Shown here: piece after piece, positions 42,427 to 51,183 of the stretch
Numbering within the stretch: position 1 is the first letter of the stretch
Layout: each line of letters begins with the position of its first letter
From: Candidatus Sulfopaludibacter sp. SbA3
GTDB taxonomy: Bacteria > Pseudomonadota > Alphaproteobacteria > Caulobacterales > Hyphomonadaceae
Length of the DNA stretch: 61,951 nt
Assembly: GCA_945913285.1 (NCBI GenBank)
Contig: CAMEDD010000013.1
Coordinates: forward strand, 1 to 61,951
Direction of reading: 5' to 3'
Notes under the pieces: generated by a model
The model's database searches: none
What the model was told of the DNA's origin: nothing
Seen by the model: the letters and a program-made list of their open reading frames with translations, nothing else
Position numbers and translations under genes: made by a program

Positions 42427-42969
42427 TCACGGGGTCTGGCCCGGCTGCGAGGACGGATCGATGACCATCCGGGTCCGGCCATTGCCGCCTTCCAGCGTGG
42501 TGCGCCGGTTCTTCACTTCCATCCGGAGCGTTGCGCCCTCGGCCACGTCGCGGTCGCGCATCAGGGCCACCTTGCCGGTCATGGTGATCGTATCGGTCGC
42601 CAGTTCGTAGACGCCGCGTTCGCTCTTGGCCTTCAGTTCTGGGGTGACGTAATAAACGTTGCCCTCGGCGACGATGCTCTCGACCTGGCCGAAACCACCC
42701 ACAACGCTGGAGGACGCAGGCGCGCCGGCGGTCTTGCCGGTGAACTTGATCGTCACCTGGTCGGCGCGCAGCCGGGCCGTGCCTTGCTGGATATCGACAT
42801 GGCCGACCAGCAGCACCTTGCGCTCGGCCTCAAGGCTCTCGGTGCGGGCCGAATTGATATAGATCGGGCCGCCTTCCGAGGAGATTTGCGCGCAGGCCGG
42901 GGCGGCCATCAGGGCAAAACCCAGAATGTTCAGACAAAGGGCGGCGCCAGCGGCTTTACGGAGTGCCAT
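42427..42969 (-). CDS. lptA: LPS transport periplasmic protein LptA
   Basis: About 180 residues from ATG 42969 (GTG 42978 is an alternative). A signal peptide (LCLNILGFALMAAPACAQ) precedes an OstA-like beta-jellyroll: GGPIYINSARTESLEAERKVLLVGHVDIQQGTARLRADQVTI, then VYYVTPELKAKSERGVYEL and TMTGKVALMRD. LptA bridges the periplasm to carry lipopolysaccharide. Its start overlaps the lptC end, so the two are translationally coupled. The C-terminus (NGRTRMVI) is short of disorder. Confidence 0.9.
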   Translation of the reverse strand: MALRKAAGAALCLNILGFALMAAPACAQISSEGGPIYINSARTESLEAERKVLLVGHVDIQQGTARLRADQVTIKFTGKTAGAPASSSVVGGFGQVESIVAEGNVYYVTPELKAKSERGVYELATDTITMTGKVALMRDRDVAEGATLRMEVKNRRTTLEGGNGRTRMVIDPSSQPGQTP

Positions 42970-43630
42970 CTTGCTCACTTTCGACTGTTGCGGGCTCTTC
43001 GGCCGGTTCAGGATAGATCACGGTGCGCACGTTGCCTTCAAAGACTACGCGGTTGCCGCCATCGAGGATTTCATACGAGTCCGCCCGGATATCGCCAAGG
43101 GGGCCCTTGCCTTCCAGAGGTGACAAACCTTCCACCCGGTCCTCACCGAGGACCAGTCGGGCGCCGCGGCTTACGAAGGAATAGCCGCCGCTGTCGGTTA
43201 TGTTCACCGCTTCGTAGAGTTCGAGCACGCCCTTGTCACGGTCGTAATAACCGGTGGGAGCCTTGAGCTCGGCGCCTTTCGCGTCCCGCATGACCGGGTT
43301 GACGAGGTCCACCACACCGTCTTCGGCGCGGCGGCGCTGGGCGGCGTCGGCGGTGATGCTGAAGACTTCACCCGCCGAGTCCCGGCCCGTAAAGCGCGGA
43401 TTGATCATCGTCACGGCCTCGCCGTCCTCGACCGCTCGCGGGCTGGCATCCTGGCTGAGCGCGCTGCGGAACACGAAACCGAGAAACAGGCCGATCGAAA
43501 TCGCGGCAGCGCCGACCAATGCGTAACGCAGCTGGACGACCCGTTGCGACCGGCGGCGCGCCTGCGCCAGGGTCATCTGGCGCCGTGGGGCCCAGAGGGT
43601 TGCGGGGTCCTGATGAAGGCTGGCGTCCAT
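42956..43630 (-). CDS. lptC: LPS export protein LptC
   Basis: About 224 residues from ATG 43630 (TTG 43669 would extend it by 13). One N-terminal membrane anchor (LRYALVGAAAISIGLFLGFVF, about residues 30-50) and an LptC periplasmic domain: ITADAAQRRRAEDGVVDLVNPVMRD, YYDRDKGVLELYEAVNITDSGGYSF, and KGPLGDIRADSYEILDGG. It receives lipopolysaccharide from the LptBFG machine and passes it to LptA. Overlaps lptA by 14 bases. Likely operon rnd - lptC - lptA - lptB - rpoN. Confidence 0.9.
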   Translation of the reverse strand: MDASLHQDPATLWAPRRQMTLAQARRRSQRVVQLRYALVGAAAISIGLFLGFVFRSALSQDASPRAVEDGEAVTMINPRFTGRDSAGEVFSITADAAQRRRAEDGVVDLVNPVMRDAKGAELKAPTGYYDRDKGVLELYEAVNITDSGGYSFVSRGARLVLGEDRVEGLSPLEGKGPLGDIRADSYEILDGGNRVVFEGNVRTVIYPEPAEEPATVESEQDGTP

Positions 43631-43715
43631 TTCGGGGGCTGCCTGATCCTGCGCTATGTTAAGCAACAAGGCTTAGCCGCGTTAGACGACAAGTGAAAGC
43701 GCGGCGCGCACAGGT

Positions 43716-44330
43716 TCAGCTATGCGAAAAGATGTCTTCCTCGCCCCAGCCGGCGAGATCGAGTTCGGCACGAACGGGCAGGAAGCCGAAGCAGGCTTCG
43801 GCCAGCGACGTGCGGCCTTCGCGGGCGAGCATTGCTTCAAGACCGGCCTTGATCTGATGCAAGTAGAGCACATCGGACGCAGCATACTGGATCTGGGCAT
43901 CGGTCAGCGTGGCCGCGCCCCAATCGGAGCTCTGCTGGGCCTTCGACATGTCGATCCCCGCAATTTCGCGGGCGACATCCTTGAGGCCGTGCCGGTCGGT
44001 ATACGTACGGGCGAGGCGCGAGGCGATCTTGGTGCACCAGACGGGAGAGACCGTGATTCCCATCCAGCGGCGCATCATGGCGATGTCAAAGCGCGCAAAG
44101 TGGAAGAGCTTCACGATCTTTGGATCGGTCATCACCGCCTTGAGGTTCGGGCAGTCGAAATCCCGCGTCAGCTGGACGAGATGGGCCGTGCCATCGCCGG
44201 ATGAGAGCTGCACGAGCGTGAGGTAATCCCGGTTCGGATTGAGGCCCATCGCTTCGGTATCAACGGCGACAACCGGTCCGAAGCTGAGGCCCTTGGGGAG
44301 ATCCCCTTTGTGAAGCGTGATCTGGCTCAT
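43716..44330 (-). CDS. rnd: Ribonuclease D, short form
   Basis: 204 residues, the DEDDy exonuclease domain only: Asp24-x-Glu26 (VAVDTEAMGL), Asp82 (FARFDIAMM), Tyr149 and Asp153 (IQYAASDVLYL). The C-terminal HRDC domains of the E. coli enzyme are absent; this short form is normal for many alphaproteobacteria. It trims tRNA and other RNA 3' ends. ATG 44330. First gene of the block leading into the lpt genes. Confidence 0.9.
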   Translation of the reverse strand: MSQITLHKGDLPKGLSFGPVVAVDTEAMGLNPNRDYLTLVQLSSGDGTAHLVQLTRDFDCPNLKAVMTDPKIVKLFHFARFDIAMMRRWMGITVSPVWCTKIASRLARTYTDRHGLKDVAREIAGIDMSKAQQSSDWGAATLTDAQIQYAASDVLYLHQIKAGLEAMLAREGRTSLAEACFGFLPVRAELDLAGWGEEDIFSHS

Positions 44331-44378
44331 CTGCGGGCCTTAGCACGGCCCCCGTTAAGGGCAAGTGAGGACAAGACC

Positions 44379-44843
44379 CTACCCCGCCGCCTTCTTCACG
44401 GCGACGAGGGCTGTATCGAGCGCCGAGAGGAACCGCGACCGATCGGCCTTCGAGAAAGGCGGCGGGCCGCTGGCACCGATTCCGGCGACGCCGACGCGCA
44501 GGTCCGCCATGATGGCGCGGGTGGCGAGCGCCCCGCCGATCGAATCGGGTGTAAAGGGTTTGCCGGCGTGACTGAGCACTTTCGCGCCGGCTTTCAGGCA
44601 GCGATCCGCGAGCGGAATATCGGCCGTGATCACGACGCAGGCGGGTGTGGCCTCAGCGGCAATCCAGTCATCGGCGGCATCAAACCCGTCACTGACGATC
44701 TTGCGCGACAGCAGCGGATGCTCCGGAATGCGGATGTAGGAATTGGCGACAATCACCGCCTCCACGCCGCGCCGCAGGGCGACTTTGTAAATCTCGTCCT
44801 TCACCGGGCAGGCATCGGCGTCCACGAGGATACGAGGGGTCAT
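44379..44843 (-). CDS. YaiI/YqxD family protein (UPF0178)
   Basis: 154 residues, complete for the family: PRILVDADACPVKDEIYKVA at the start (DxDACP signature, PIN-like fold), VANSYIRIPEHP, ADDWIAAEATPACVVITADIPLADRCL, and a tail with GPPPFSKADRSRF. A DUF188 protein of unknown role; a PIN-like RNase activity is suggested by the fold and acidic residues. ATG 44843. It begins 12 bases after the stop of the preceding gene. Confidence 0.9.
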   Translation of the reverse strand: MTPRILVDADACPVKDEIYKVALRRGVEAVIVANSYIRIPEHPLLSRKIVSDGFDAADDWIAAEATPACVVITADIPLADRCLKAGAKVLSHAGKPFTPDSIGGALATRAIMADLRVGVAGIGASGPPPFSKADRSRFLSALDTALVAVKKAAG

Positions 44844-44855
44844 GTGCAGCTCCGG

Positions 44856-45251
44856 TCAGCCGGCGGCGGGGGCGGCTTCCTCCCGGCGCGTAGCAACCCA
44901 GATCATGAGGAAATCGCGGCCCTGAGACAAGGTCTGGCCCTCGATTCGGCCATTCACGAGACGGCCGGAATGGCTGTAGGGCGCTTCGCCATCGGTGGTG
45001 ACGCTGGCGAAGGCAAGCGTTTCCCCGCGCAGGGAGTATTCGGCTTCGAGGAATTCGGAACTGTAGAACGAGCCGGTGAGCTTGCCGTCTTCGGCGACGT
45101 TGAGGACCATGACGGTGGAGCTCGGGGGTTCGGTCGGCGACCAGAACATGGTCACGTCCCAGGTGCCGTTCAGGTCCTTCGGCGCAATCGCGGGAACGGC
45201 GACTTCGGCGGGCGGCGCCGGGAGCGCAGCGAGCGCGGCGGCGGCTTTCAT
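44856..45251 (-). CDS. Hypothetical beta-rich protein, 131 aa
   Basis: No named family. The sequence reads as a lipocalin-like or beta-sandwich domain: LNGTWDVTMFWSPTEPPSSTVMVL, then GKLTGSFYSSEFLEAEYSL, GETLAFASVTTDG, and SGRLVNGRIEGQTLSQG. N-terminus Ala/Pro-rich without a clear signal, so export is uncertain; the start may lie upstream. It stands between the UPF0178 gene and the cytochrome gene on the same strand. Confidence 0.6.
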   Translation of the reverse strand: MKAAAALAALPAPPAEVAVPAIAPKDLNGTWDVTMFWSPTEPPSSTVMVLNVAEDGKLTGSFYSSEFLEAEYSLRGETLAFASVTTDGEAPYSHSGRLVNGRIEGQTLSQGRDFLMIWVATRREEAAPAAG

Positions 45252-45360
45252 TGGCAGGGCTTCCGGTCTGAATGGGGGGGGTCGGCGATGCAGCCAGAGC
45301 CTGCTATCGGCGGGACAAGCGCTGCCCCTTCCAACGGGGCATATCGGCTACGGCTTTCGT

Positions 45361-46386
45361 TCAGGGCGTGTCCATCTCCGCGATCCAGGCGCGCACGAGG
45401 GCGAGACCGTCCGGGTCCGCAACAGTACGTCCGAGTTCGGGCATCGCGATGCCGGGTTCGACCGAGGACATACGGAAGGCGAGGATCGATTCGTCCGGTT
45501 GGCCGGGGACGACAACCTGCATCAATGCACCTGCGCCGCGCCCGGCCGCCACGGGGTGCTTGCCGAGACCGAGCTTGACCGGATCGATCTCAGTCGCCGA
45601 GAGCCAGAGCCCGGAATTGGAGGCCGAGCCATCCGGCTTGTGGCAATGCGCGCAGTTGATATCGAGCCAGGCGCGGGCGCGCGCTTCAACCGGCAGCGCA
45701 ACATCGTACATCGCGGGCGCACGCGGCAAGCCTGGGGGCAGGTCTGAGAGAACGCCGCGCGCCGCCCAGTCTTCCAGCTGGCCTTCGTGATTGAGGTTGC
45801 GCGCCTTGGGGCCAATCGGCGAGAGGGCGGAGCCGGCCTGATGGCAGGTCTTGCACTGGTTCTGATTGGGTACTGAGTACTTGATCGTGAGCTGATCACC
45901 GGAGGGGCTTATGGTCTCGATGGTGCGGCGCCCGCCGACCGGCGAATAGACGGCCTCTGTGCCGGCCTCGTTCCAGAGATAGGGATAGGCCGCCCATCCT
46001 GTTTCCTTGTGGATCAGGAGGCGCGTCTCGACCCTGTAGGCTCCGGTTTGAGGTGCGCGCATGTCGGGCGCGAAAGCGAATGTCTTGACGAGGACGGTGC
46101 CGACCGGAAAGGCAAACACATCGTCCTTTCGGAAGCCTGCGGATGCGCCGCCTGGTACGAAGACGAGACGGTGCTTTTCGGCATGATCCGAAAACAGGGG
46201 CGTGGCCAGCGCGTAAGCCATAACCCCGCTGGCCGGGCTGGCGGCGGCGATATCAGAGAAAAGTCCGTAGGCAGAAAGTGTTTCGGCTGGCGCGTCCGCA
46301 AGGATGACGGCCATGTCCGGCCCCGAAGCGGAGCGCGCGCTGCACCCGGCAAGCAGCGCGGCCAGAAGGAGCGCGGCGAGACGCAA
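45361..46386 (-). CDS. Diheme c-type cytochrome, SO2930/HNE_0200 family
   Basis: 341 residues with a lipoprotein signal ending LLAGC (Cys15). Two CXXCH haem sites: QCKTCHQAG near 181-189 and NCAHCHKPD near 247-255. The rest matches the TIGR03806-type family, including YGLF near 40-43, LATPLFSDHAEKHR and GIAMPELGR. Electron transfer or an enzyme role is likely in the periplasm; substrate unknown. The next gene, four bases away, is a parallel beta-helix lipoprotein, and from memory these two form a conserved pair in many bacteria. Confidence 0.85.
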   Translation of the reverse strand: MRLAALLLAALLAGCSARSASGPDMAVILADAPAETLSAYGLFSDIAAASPASGVMAYALATPLFSDHAEKHRLVFVPGGASAGFRKDDVFAFPVGTVLVKTFAFAPDMRAPQTGAYRVETRLLIHKETGWAAYPYLWNEAGTEAVYSPVGGRRTIETISPSGDQLTIKYSVPNQNQCKTCHQAGSALSPIGPKARNLNHEGQLEDWAARGVLSDLPPGLPRAPAMYDVALPVEARARAWLDINCAHCHKPDGSASNSGLWLSATEIDPVKLGLGKHPVAAGRGAGALMQVVVPGQPDESILAFRMSSVEPGIAMPELGRTVADPDGLALVRAWIAEMDTP

Positions 46387-46389
46387 GGC

Positions 46390-47643
46390 CTAGTCCTTGA
46401 CGTGGGCCAGCACGACCGGGGCGGGTTCGGCGGGCGGCGTTCCGGCTGGCCGGTCCGGCGAAGGCGCAATGGTGGCCGGATCGAGCGGATAGGCGGGCAC
46501 GCCGAGGTTCAGGAAGCCGACCTCCGGCGCTTCGGCAATCGTGAGGTTCACCGGCTGCGGCTCGGCCGCGCCAGGCCAGCTGGCGACGCCGTCCCAGACG
46601 ATCGGCGGCAGCTTGCCGCCAAGGGCTGCGGCGAGCGGCCCGAGCGTGCCCTGCGGATCATCCCCGCCGCCGGAATAGGTATTGCTGCGCACGACGATAT
46701 CACGCGGCAGCGGGTTATAGGCCGGATCGGTGAATGATTCCGAATAGGCGGTGATCAGGACGTGTGCGGAGCGATTGTTCTCGAACGTGTTCTCGAACAC
46801 ATGCACGTTGCGGTTGGCCATGATGATGACACCGGTGCCGGAGGGCACGCCGGCGACGATGTTACCCGGGGGGGCGAAGTTGCGCGTATTGTTGGCAACG
46901 ATCTGGTTGGAATAGATGCGGGTGGAATTGCCGCCCGAGACCGGCAGGGCCGGCAGGTCGAATACCAGGATGCCTCCGGTATTGTTGCGCGCGATATTTG
47001 CGTACACGTCGGCGCCGGTGGAGTTCTCGATCTCGATGCCGGCGACGTTGTATTCGACGACCGAGTTGCGCACGATGATGTTCTTCGACTGGCCGACATA
47101 GATGCCGGCGTCCGATGCGCCGCGCACGGTGACATGCTCGACCAGCACGTCCGCCGATTCGACCGGATAGATGCCGTAGGCGCCGTTGGTTTCGTCCGGC
47201 TCACCGCTCCACTCGACCGTGAGGTATTTGTAGGTGATGCGGTCGGCGCCCTTGGACTTGATGCCGTCGCCCTTGGTGTCGCGGACGGTGAAATCCTGCA
47301 GGGTGACGTCATCGGAGGTGACGAGCAGCCCCTCCCCCGCGCCGGCTTGCTGGGCGAAGTCCAGCACCGTGCCGCCCTGGCTTGCGCCGCGCAGGGTTAC
47401 GCCGTCCACATCGAGCGAGAGCGGATCAATGAGGGAGAAGGTGCCTTCCGGCATGACAATCGTGTCGCCAGGCTTGGCGGAGATAAGCGCGGCTTGAAGG
47501 GTGGCGCCGAAATCGCCTCTGGCCGACAGGGGTGCGGGCAGGCCGGCCGCATCCGGCGCCGGGGCGACGGTCTCCTGACCGCAGGCTGCGAGGGTAATGG
47601 CCAGAGCGAGGGCGAAGGCGGCGCGCGTAAGTTTCATGGACAT
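46390..47643 (-). CDS. Parallel beta-helix repeat lipoprotein
   Basis: 417 residues. Lipoprotein signal LALAITLAACG (Cys21). The middle is a right-handed beta-helix of the pectate-lyase/NosD type: GDTIVMPEGTFSLIDPLSL, VTLRGASQGGTVLDFAQQ, VTLQDFTVRDTKGDGIKSK, IIVRNSVVEYNVAGIEI, NARNNTGGILV and VFENTFENNRSAHVLI. Such folds bind or cleave polysaccharide. It is in the same operon as the diheme cytochrome (stop 46390, next start 46386), suggesting a joint periplasmic function, not yet known. Confidence 0.85.
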   Translation of the reverse strand: MSMKLTRAAFALALAITLAACGQETVAPAPDAAGLPAPLSARGDFGATLQAALISAKPGDTIVMPEGTFSLIDPLSLDVDGVTLRGASQGGTVLDFAQQAGAGEGLLVTSDDVTLQDFTVRDTKGDGIKSKGADRITYKYLTVEWSGEPDETNGAYGIYPVESADVLVEHVTVRGASDAGIYVGQSKNIIVRNSVVEYNVAGIEIENSTGADVYANIARNNTGGILVFDLPALPVSGGNSTRIYSNQIVANNTRNFAPPGNIVAGVPSGTGVIIMANRNVHVFENTFENNRSAHVLITAYSESFTDPAYNPLPRDIVVRSNTYSGGGDDPQGTLGPLAAALGGKLPPIVWDGVASWPGAAEPQPVNLTIAEAPEVGFLNLGVPAYPLDPATIAPSPDRPAGTPPAEPAPVVLAHVKD

Positions 47644-47712
47644 TTCCCCGGATCCGTTGCGCCGAGTGTCAACGTCAATCCGGGGAAAAGCAAGCCAAGC
47701 TGAAGCCTGGGC

Positions 47713-47952
47713 TTAATGAACGCTGAGCGGGTTCAGGTCATGGGCGAGGGCGGCCGCAAAGGCGGCGGCGCGGCCTTCCACGATGGCCAGGCGCTGGCCT
47801 TCGGCGGAGGCGACCACGAACAGGTCATCCGGATCGGCGACATCGCCGAGCGCATCCGGTGGCAGGAGGCTGCGGATTTCTCCGTCGTCCAGAGGGCGGA
47901 TATAGACGAAGGCATTGCTCTCAAGGAAATTTGGTTTCAGGCCGGTCGTCAT
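47713..47952 (-). CDS. DUF1150 family protein
   Basis: 79 residues. The family pattern is present: AFVYIRPLDDGEI at the start, LPPDALG, DDLFVVASAEGQRLAIVEGR, and the closing NPLSVH that is typical of DUF1150. Small alphaproteobacterial protein of unknown function, often beside heat-shock genes in rhizobia, though none is here. ATG 47952 follows an AAGGAG-type site (complement of 47964-47969). Confidence 0.85.
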   Translation of the reverse strand: MTTGLKPNFLESNAFVYIRPLDDGEIRSLLPPDALGDVADPDDLFVVASAEGQRLAIVEGRAAAFAAALAHDLNPLSVH

Positions 47953-48177
47953 AGGTCCACTCCTTTCCTCGCCCCGTCGGGGGATGGCTGGGAGAACCGG
48001 CGCTTTGGCTGTCTCCCACGGGAATGAAGGTGGGCCCCGATTGTGTCCGGTTCAAGCGCCGGTCTGCGGCAACACAGCGGCGGCGCCTGACAGCGCTGTG
48101 AAACGGGGGTTAAAGGATCAATTTTTGACCTGTTTGCCCGAAAACCGGGTTTTCAAGCGGGTTTTCTTGGGCGGTCC

Positions 48178-48253
<76 letters not shown>

Positions 48254-48308
48254 TGACCGGGAAGCGGGAGGGATAGTCTGTGCCCCCCGCGCTTTCAAGC
48301 CTTATTTC

Positions 48309-48833
48309 TCACCGCTCGTCATCATCATCACCGCCGCCGATTTCGAGGTCGTCATCGGCGTCGTCGTCTTCGTCGATTTCGAATTCTTCGTCATCGTCAT
48401 CGGCAATGATCAGACCGTCTTCGTCCGCTTCGGCGCTGTCATCTGACACGCCGCGCGCGACCTTGCCGGCGGCCGGCTCTTCTTCTTCCTCACCGGCGCC
48501 TTCGATGATCACGTCATCGTCTTCGCCCACGAGTTCCTTGGTTTCTTCTTCGTCTTCCTCGGCCTCTTCCTCGGCTTCGGCGGCGTCTTCCTCATCATCC
48601 CGGATGATGGCGTCGTCCTCTTCCTCGGCGTCGTCATCGTCATCTTCGACGGCTTTGACGGCGGCGCGGGCGGCCTTGGCCTTCACTTTCGTGATGGTCG
48701 TGCGGATGACTTCGTCTTCAGGATCGAACTCCGCGCCGCATTTGGGGCAGACGGCGGGGCGTTTGTGAAGGTCGTAGAATCGCGACTCGCAGGACGGACA
48801 GACCTGCTTGGTTCCGAGCTTGTCCTTGGACAC
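48309..48833 (-). CDS. TIGR02300 family protein with acidic tail
   Basis: 174 residues from GTG 48833 (site GAGGAGCG just upstream); longer frames add unmatched sequence. The conserved head, LGTKQVCPSCESRFYDLHKRPAVCPKCG, is a zinc-ribbon-like motif (CPSC and CPKC) shared by the alphaproteobacterial TIGR02300 family. The rest is an unusually long Asp/Glu-rich, low-complexity tail. The function is unknown; zinc binding is inferred. It is divergent from aroA, with tRNA-Ala downstream, the usual order in relatives. Confidence 0.88.
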   Translation of the reverse strand: MSKDKLGTKQVCPSCESRFYDLHKRPAVCPKCGAEFDPEDEVIRTTITKVKAKAARAAVKAVEDDDDDAEEEDDAIIRDDEEDAAEAEEEAEEDEEETKELVGEDDDVIIEGAGEEEEEPAAGKVARGVSDDSAEADEDGLIIADDDDEEFEIDEDDDADDDLEIGGGDDDDER

Positions 48834-48957
48834 TTGGGCGCGCTCCTCTTGGTTGGGGGGGAAAGACCGGTGGGAAGCTGGCGCGCTTGCCATGAACGCC
48901 CGGCGCTGTCAAAGGCCGAATGACGACAGCAACCTATTCATAACAGGGCCTTCCCCC

Positions 48958-50280
48958 ATGGTCTGGACCAGCCGACCCGTTCGCCGCATCGCCGGATCCG
49001 TCCGCGCGCCGGGGGACAAATCCTGCAGTCACCGCGCTCTGATCTTCGGCGGCCTGGCAAGCGGCACCAGCTCGTTCACCGGCCTGCTGGAAGGCGATGA
49101 CGTGATCCGCACCGGCCGGGCGATGTCCGCGCTGGGAGCAGAGGTCGCGAATACGGGACCGGGCGTCTGGGAGATAACGGGTGTGGGCGAGCAGGGCCTG
49201 ACCTCGCCGGCGGGCGAACTGGATTTCGGCAATTCGGGCACCGGATCGCGCCTGATGATGGGCGTGATGGCGGGGTTTAAGCTGACGGCGGCACTGACGG
49301 GCGATGCGTCGCTCTCCTCCCGCCCGATGAACCGGGTGCTGAGGCCTTTGCGAGAGATGGGTCTGAAGGACACGGCCGGGCCGGAGGGGCGCCTGCCCTT
49401 CACGCTGACGGGTTCGAGCGAACTCAAAGCCATCCGTTATGCGCCGCCGCAGGCGAGCGCGCAGGTGAAGTCTGCGGTATTGCTGGCCGGGCTGAACGCG
49501 GTTGGAGCGACAACCGTGGTGGAGGCCAAGGCGACGCGGGACCATACGGAGCGGATGCTTCAGGGCTTCGGGGTGAAGCTCGGCTTCAAGACGGCGCCGG
49601 GCGGGGCCACCGAAATTTCCATCGAGGGCAAGCAACCCTTGTTCGCGCTGGACGCCGCAATTCCGGGCGATCCGTCCTCGGCGGCCTTCCTGATTGCAGC
49701 GGGCATCCTGTCGCGGCAGGGGGACGTGTTGGTCGAGGGCGTCATGTCGAACCCGACGCGGTCCGGCTTCTACGATGCGGCCAACCTGATGGGCGCGTCC
49801 CTCGGCGCCGAAGAGCGGGGCCTCGCGGCGGGTGAGCGGCTGATCGACCTGCATTCAGGTTATGCGGGCCTCAAGGGCATTGCCGTGCCGGAGCGGCTGG
49901 TGGCGTCGATGATCGACGAGTTTCCGATCCTTGCCGTGCTGGCGGCCTTTGCGACCGGCGAGACACGCGTGACGGGGGCGCACGAGCTGCGCGTCAAGGA
50001 GAGCGACCGGATCAAGGCGATCGTCGCGATGCTGCGCGTCAATGGCGTGGGCGTCGAGGAGACCGAGGACGGCTTTATCGTCGAGGGTTGCGGCGGACCA
50101 GTGCCGGGCGGCGGCCTCGTCGAGACACGCCACGACCACCGCATAGCGATGAGCGCGCTGGTGATGGGCACCGCGGCGCTTAAGGCCGTGAGCGTGGACG
50201 ACGTGTCGATGATCGATACGAGCTATCCGGAGTTCCTGGGGCACATGGCTCAGCTGGGGGCGGAGATTTCGGAAGGGTGA
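48958..50280 (+). CDS. aroA: 3-phosphoshikimate 1-carboxyvinyltransferase (EPSP synthase)
   Basis: 440 residues from ATG 48958. Class II-like EPSP synthase motifs: PGDKSCSHRALI (substrate-binding Lys/Ser), LDFGNSGTGSRLMMG (NSGT motif), SLSSRPMNRVLRPL, SAQVKSAVLLAGL, PGDPSSAAFLIAAG, DEFPILAVLAAFA (catalytic Asp), LRVKESDRI, and ETRHDHRIAM. Joins shikimate 3-phosphate and PEP on the way to aromatic amino acids. A GNAT gene follows three bases later; cmk and rpsA lie further downstream. Confidence 0.95.
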   Translation: MVWTSRPVRRIAGSVRAPGDKSCSHRALIFGGLASGTSSFTGLLEGDDVIRTGRAMSALGAEVANTGPGVWEITGVGEQGLTSPAGELDFGNSGTGSRLMMGVMAGFKLTAALTGDASLSSRPMNRVLRPLREMGLKDTAGPEGRLPFTLTGSSELKAIRYAPPQASAQVKSAVLLAGLNAVGATTVVEAKATRDHTERMLQGFGVKLGFKTAPGGATEISIEGKQPLFALDAAIPGDPSSAAFLIAAGILSRQGDVLVEGVMSNPTRSGFYDAANLMGASLGAEERGLAAGERLIDLHSGYAGLKGIAVPERLVASMIDEFPILAVLAAFATGETRVTGAHELRVKESDRIKAIVAMLRVNGVGVEETEDGFIVEGCGGPVPGGGLVETRHDHRIAMSALVMGTAALKAVSVDDVSMIDTSYPEFLGHMAQLGAEISEG

Positions 50281-50283
50281 CGC

Positions 50284-50775
50284 ATGATCGACATCATCTA
50301 CCTGCGGAAAGATCAGGTGGCGGCGCACCGCGCGGCCGTCGAAGCGGTCGCGGCTGAGCGGATTTACCTTGGCCTGGTGACGCTGCCGCCTTTTGATTCG
50401 GACCATGCCTTTCCGCTCCGGCTGATCGAGAATGACTGGCCGATGTATGCGGCGATGGACGGGGATGAGCTGGTGGGCTGGGCCGACATCACGCCTTTGG
50501 GCGTGCCGGAGAGCGTGCATCGCGGCGTGCTCGGCATGGGCCTCGTCGCGAGCCATCGGGGCGCCGGAACCGGGCGGCGCTTGCTGGACGCCTGTCTCAC
50601 GCATGCGCCGCGCTGCGGCATGACGAAGGTGGAGCTGACCGTGTTCACGAGCAACACAGCGGCGATCGCGCTTTACCGGCGGGCTGGCTTCACCGACACC
50701 GGGATCATCAAGGATTATCGCCGGCTCGACGGCGTGACCTATGACGCGCTGATGATGGACTACTTCCTGCCTTAG
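50284..50775 (+). CDS. GNAT-family N-acetyltransferase
   Basis: 163 residues. Standard acetyltransferase core: LVGWADITPL strand, HRGVLGMGLVASHRGAGTGRRLLDACL containing the acetyl-CoA loop (RGAGTGRRLL fits Q/RxxGxG/A), KVELTVFTSNTAAIALYRRAGF, and a final YDALMMDYFL. Substrate unknown; the close similarity in arrangement to PhnO/RimI-type domains does not decide it. ATG 50284, three bases after aroA, so co-translated. Confidence 0.88.
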   Translation: MIDIIYLRKDQVAAHRAAVEAVAAERIYLGLVTLPPFDSDHAFPLRLIENDWPMYAAMDGDELVGWADITPLGVPESVHRGVLGMGLVASHRGAGTGRRLLDACLTHAPRCGMTKVELTVFTSNTAAIALYRRAGFTDTGIIKDYRRLDGVTYDALMMDYFLP

Positions 50776-50808
50776 CGGGCAGCGGTTTCAAGACGCGCGG
50801 GCTTGGCG

Positions 50809-51183
50809 TTAGCGCAGCGCCGCCGACAGCCCGGCAGAGGCGGCCGTATCGACATATTCGCGGACGATCGTGACCTTGCCGTCTTTCACGTCTGCGACGA
50901 CGCAGACCGCAAGTTCCAGCGGCTTGCCATCCGGCAACGTGCCGCGGACGGCGTGTTCTTCGACGAAGCCGGCTTCGGTGGCGGAGCAGACGGCGTCCTC
51001 GTAGCGGAAGCCGGTGACCGCCTTGCCGACCATGCGGTTGAACTTGAGCAGGGAGCCGAGGCTCATTGGCGGGCCGTTATTCTGGCGCACCTTGAGATCG
51101 GGAGAGCACAGACCTCGAACCGCCGCCTCATCCTGACCGGCGAGGGCGGCAAAGAGTTGTCTTGCGATTTCGGCGTTGGTCAT
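50809..51183 (-). CDS. SnoaL-like (NTF2-fold) protein
   Basis: 124 residues from ATG 51183. The NTF2-like pattern is present: AEIARQLFAALAGQDEAAVRGLCSPDLKVRQNNG at the start, GYRYEDAVC, a polar strand EEHAVRGTLPDGKPLELAVCVVADVKDGKVTIVREYVDTA. Such proteins are small isomerases, hydrolases or ligand binders. No catalytic residue can be assigned. The minus-strand ATG overlaps a preceding short frame with a GGDEF-like tail, so the two may be translated together. Confidence 0.75.
   Translation of the reverse strand: MTNAEIARQLFAALAGQDEAAVRGLCSPDLKVRQNNGPPMSLGSLLKFNRMVGKAVTGFRYEDAVCSATEAGFVEEHAVRGTLPDGKPLELAVCVVADVKDGKVTIVREYVDTAASAGLSAALR

Noticed and set aside
40117-43266. 1049-codon open frame on the plus strand
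   Set aside because: It runs antisense to rpoN, lptB and lptA, has no domain, and is rich in His/Arg/Gly as expected for the shadow of GC-rich genes.
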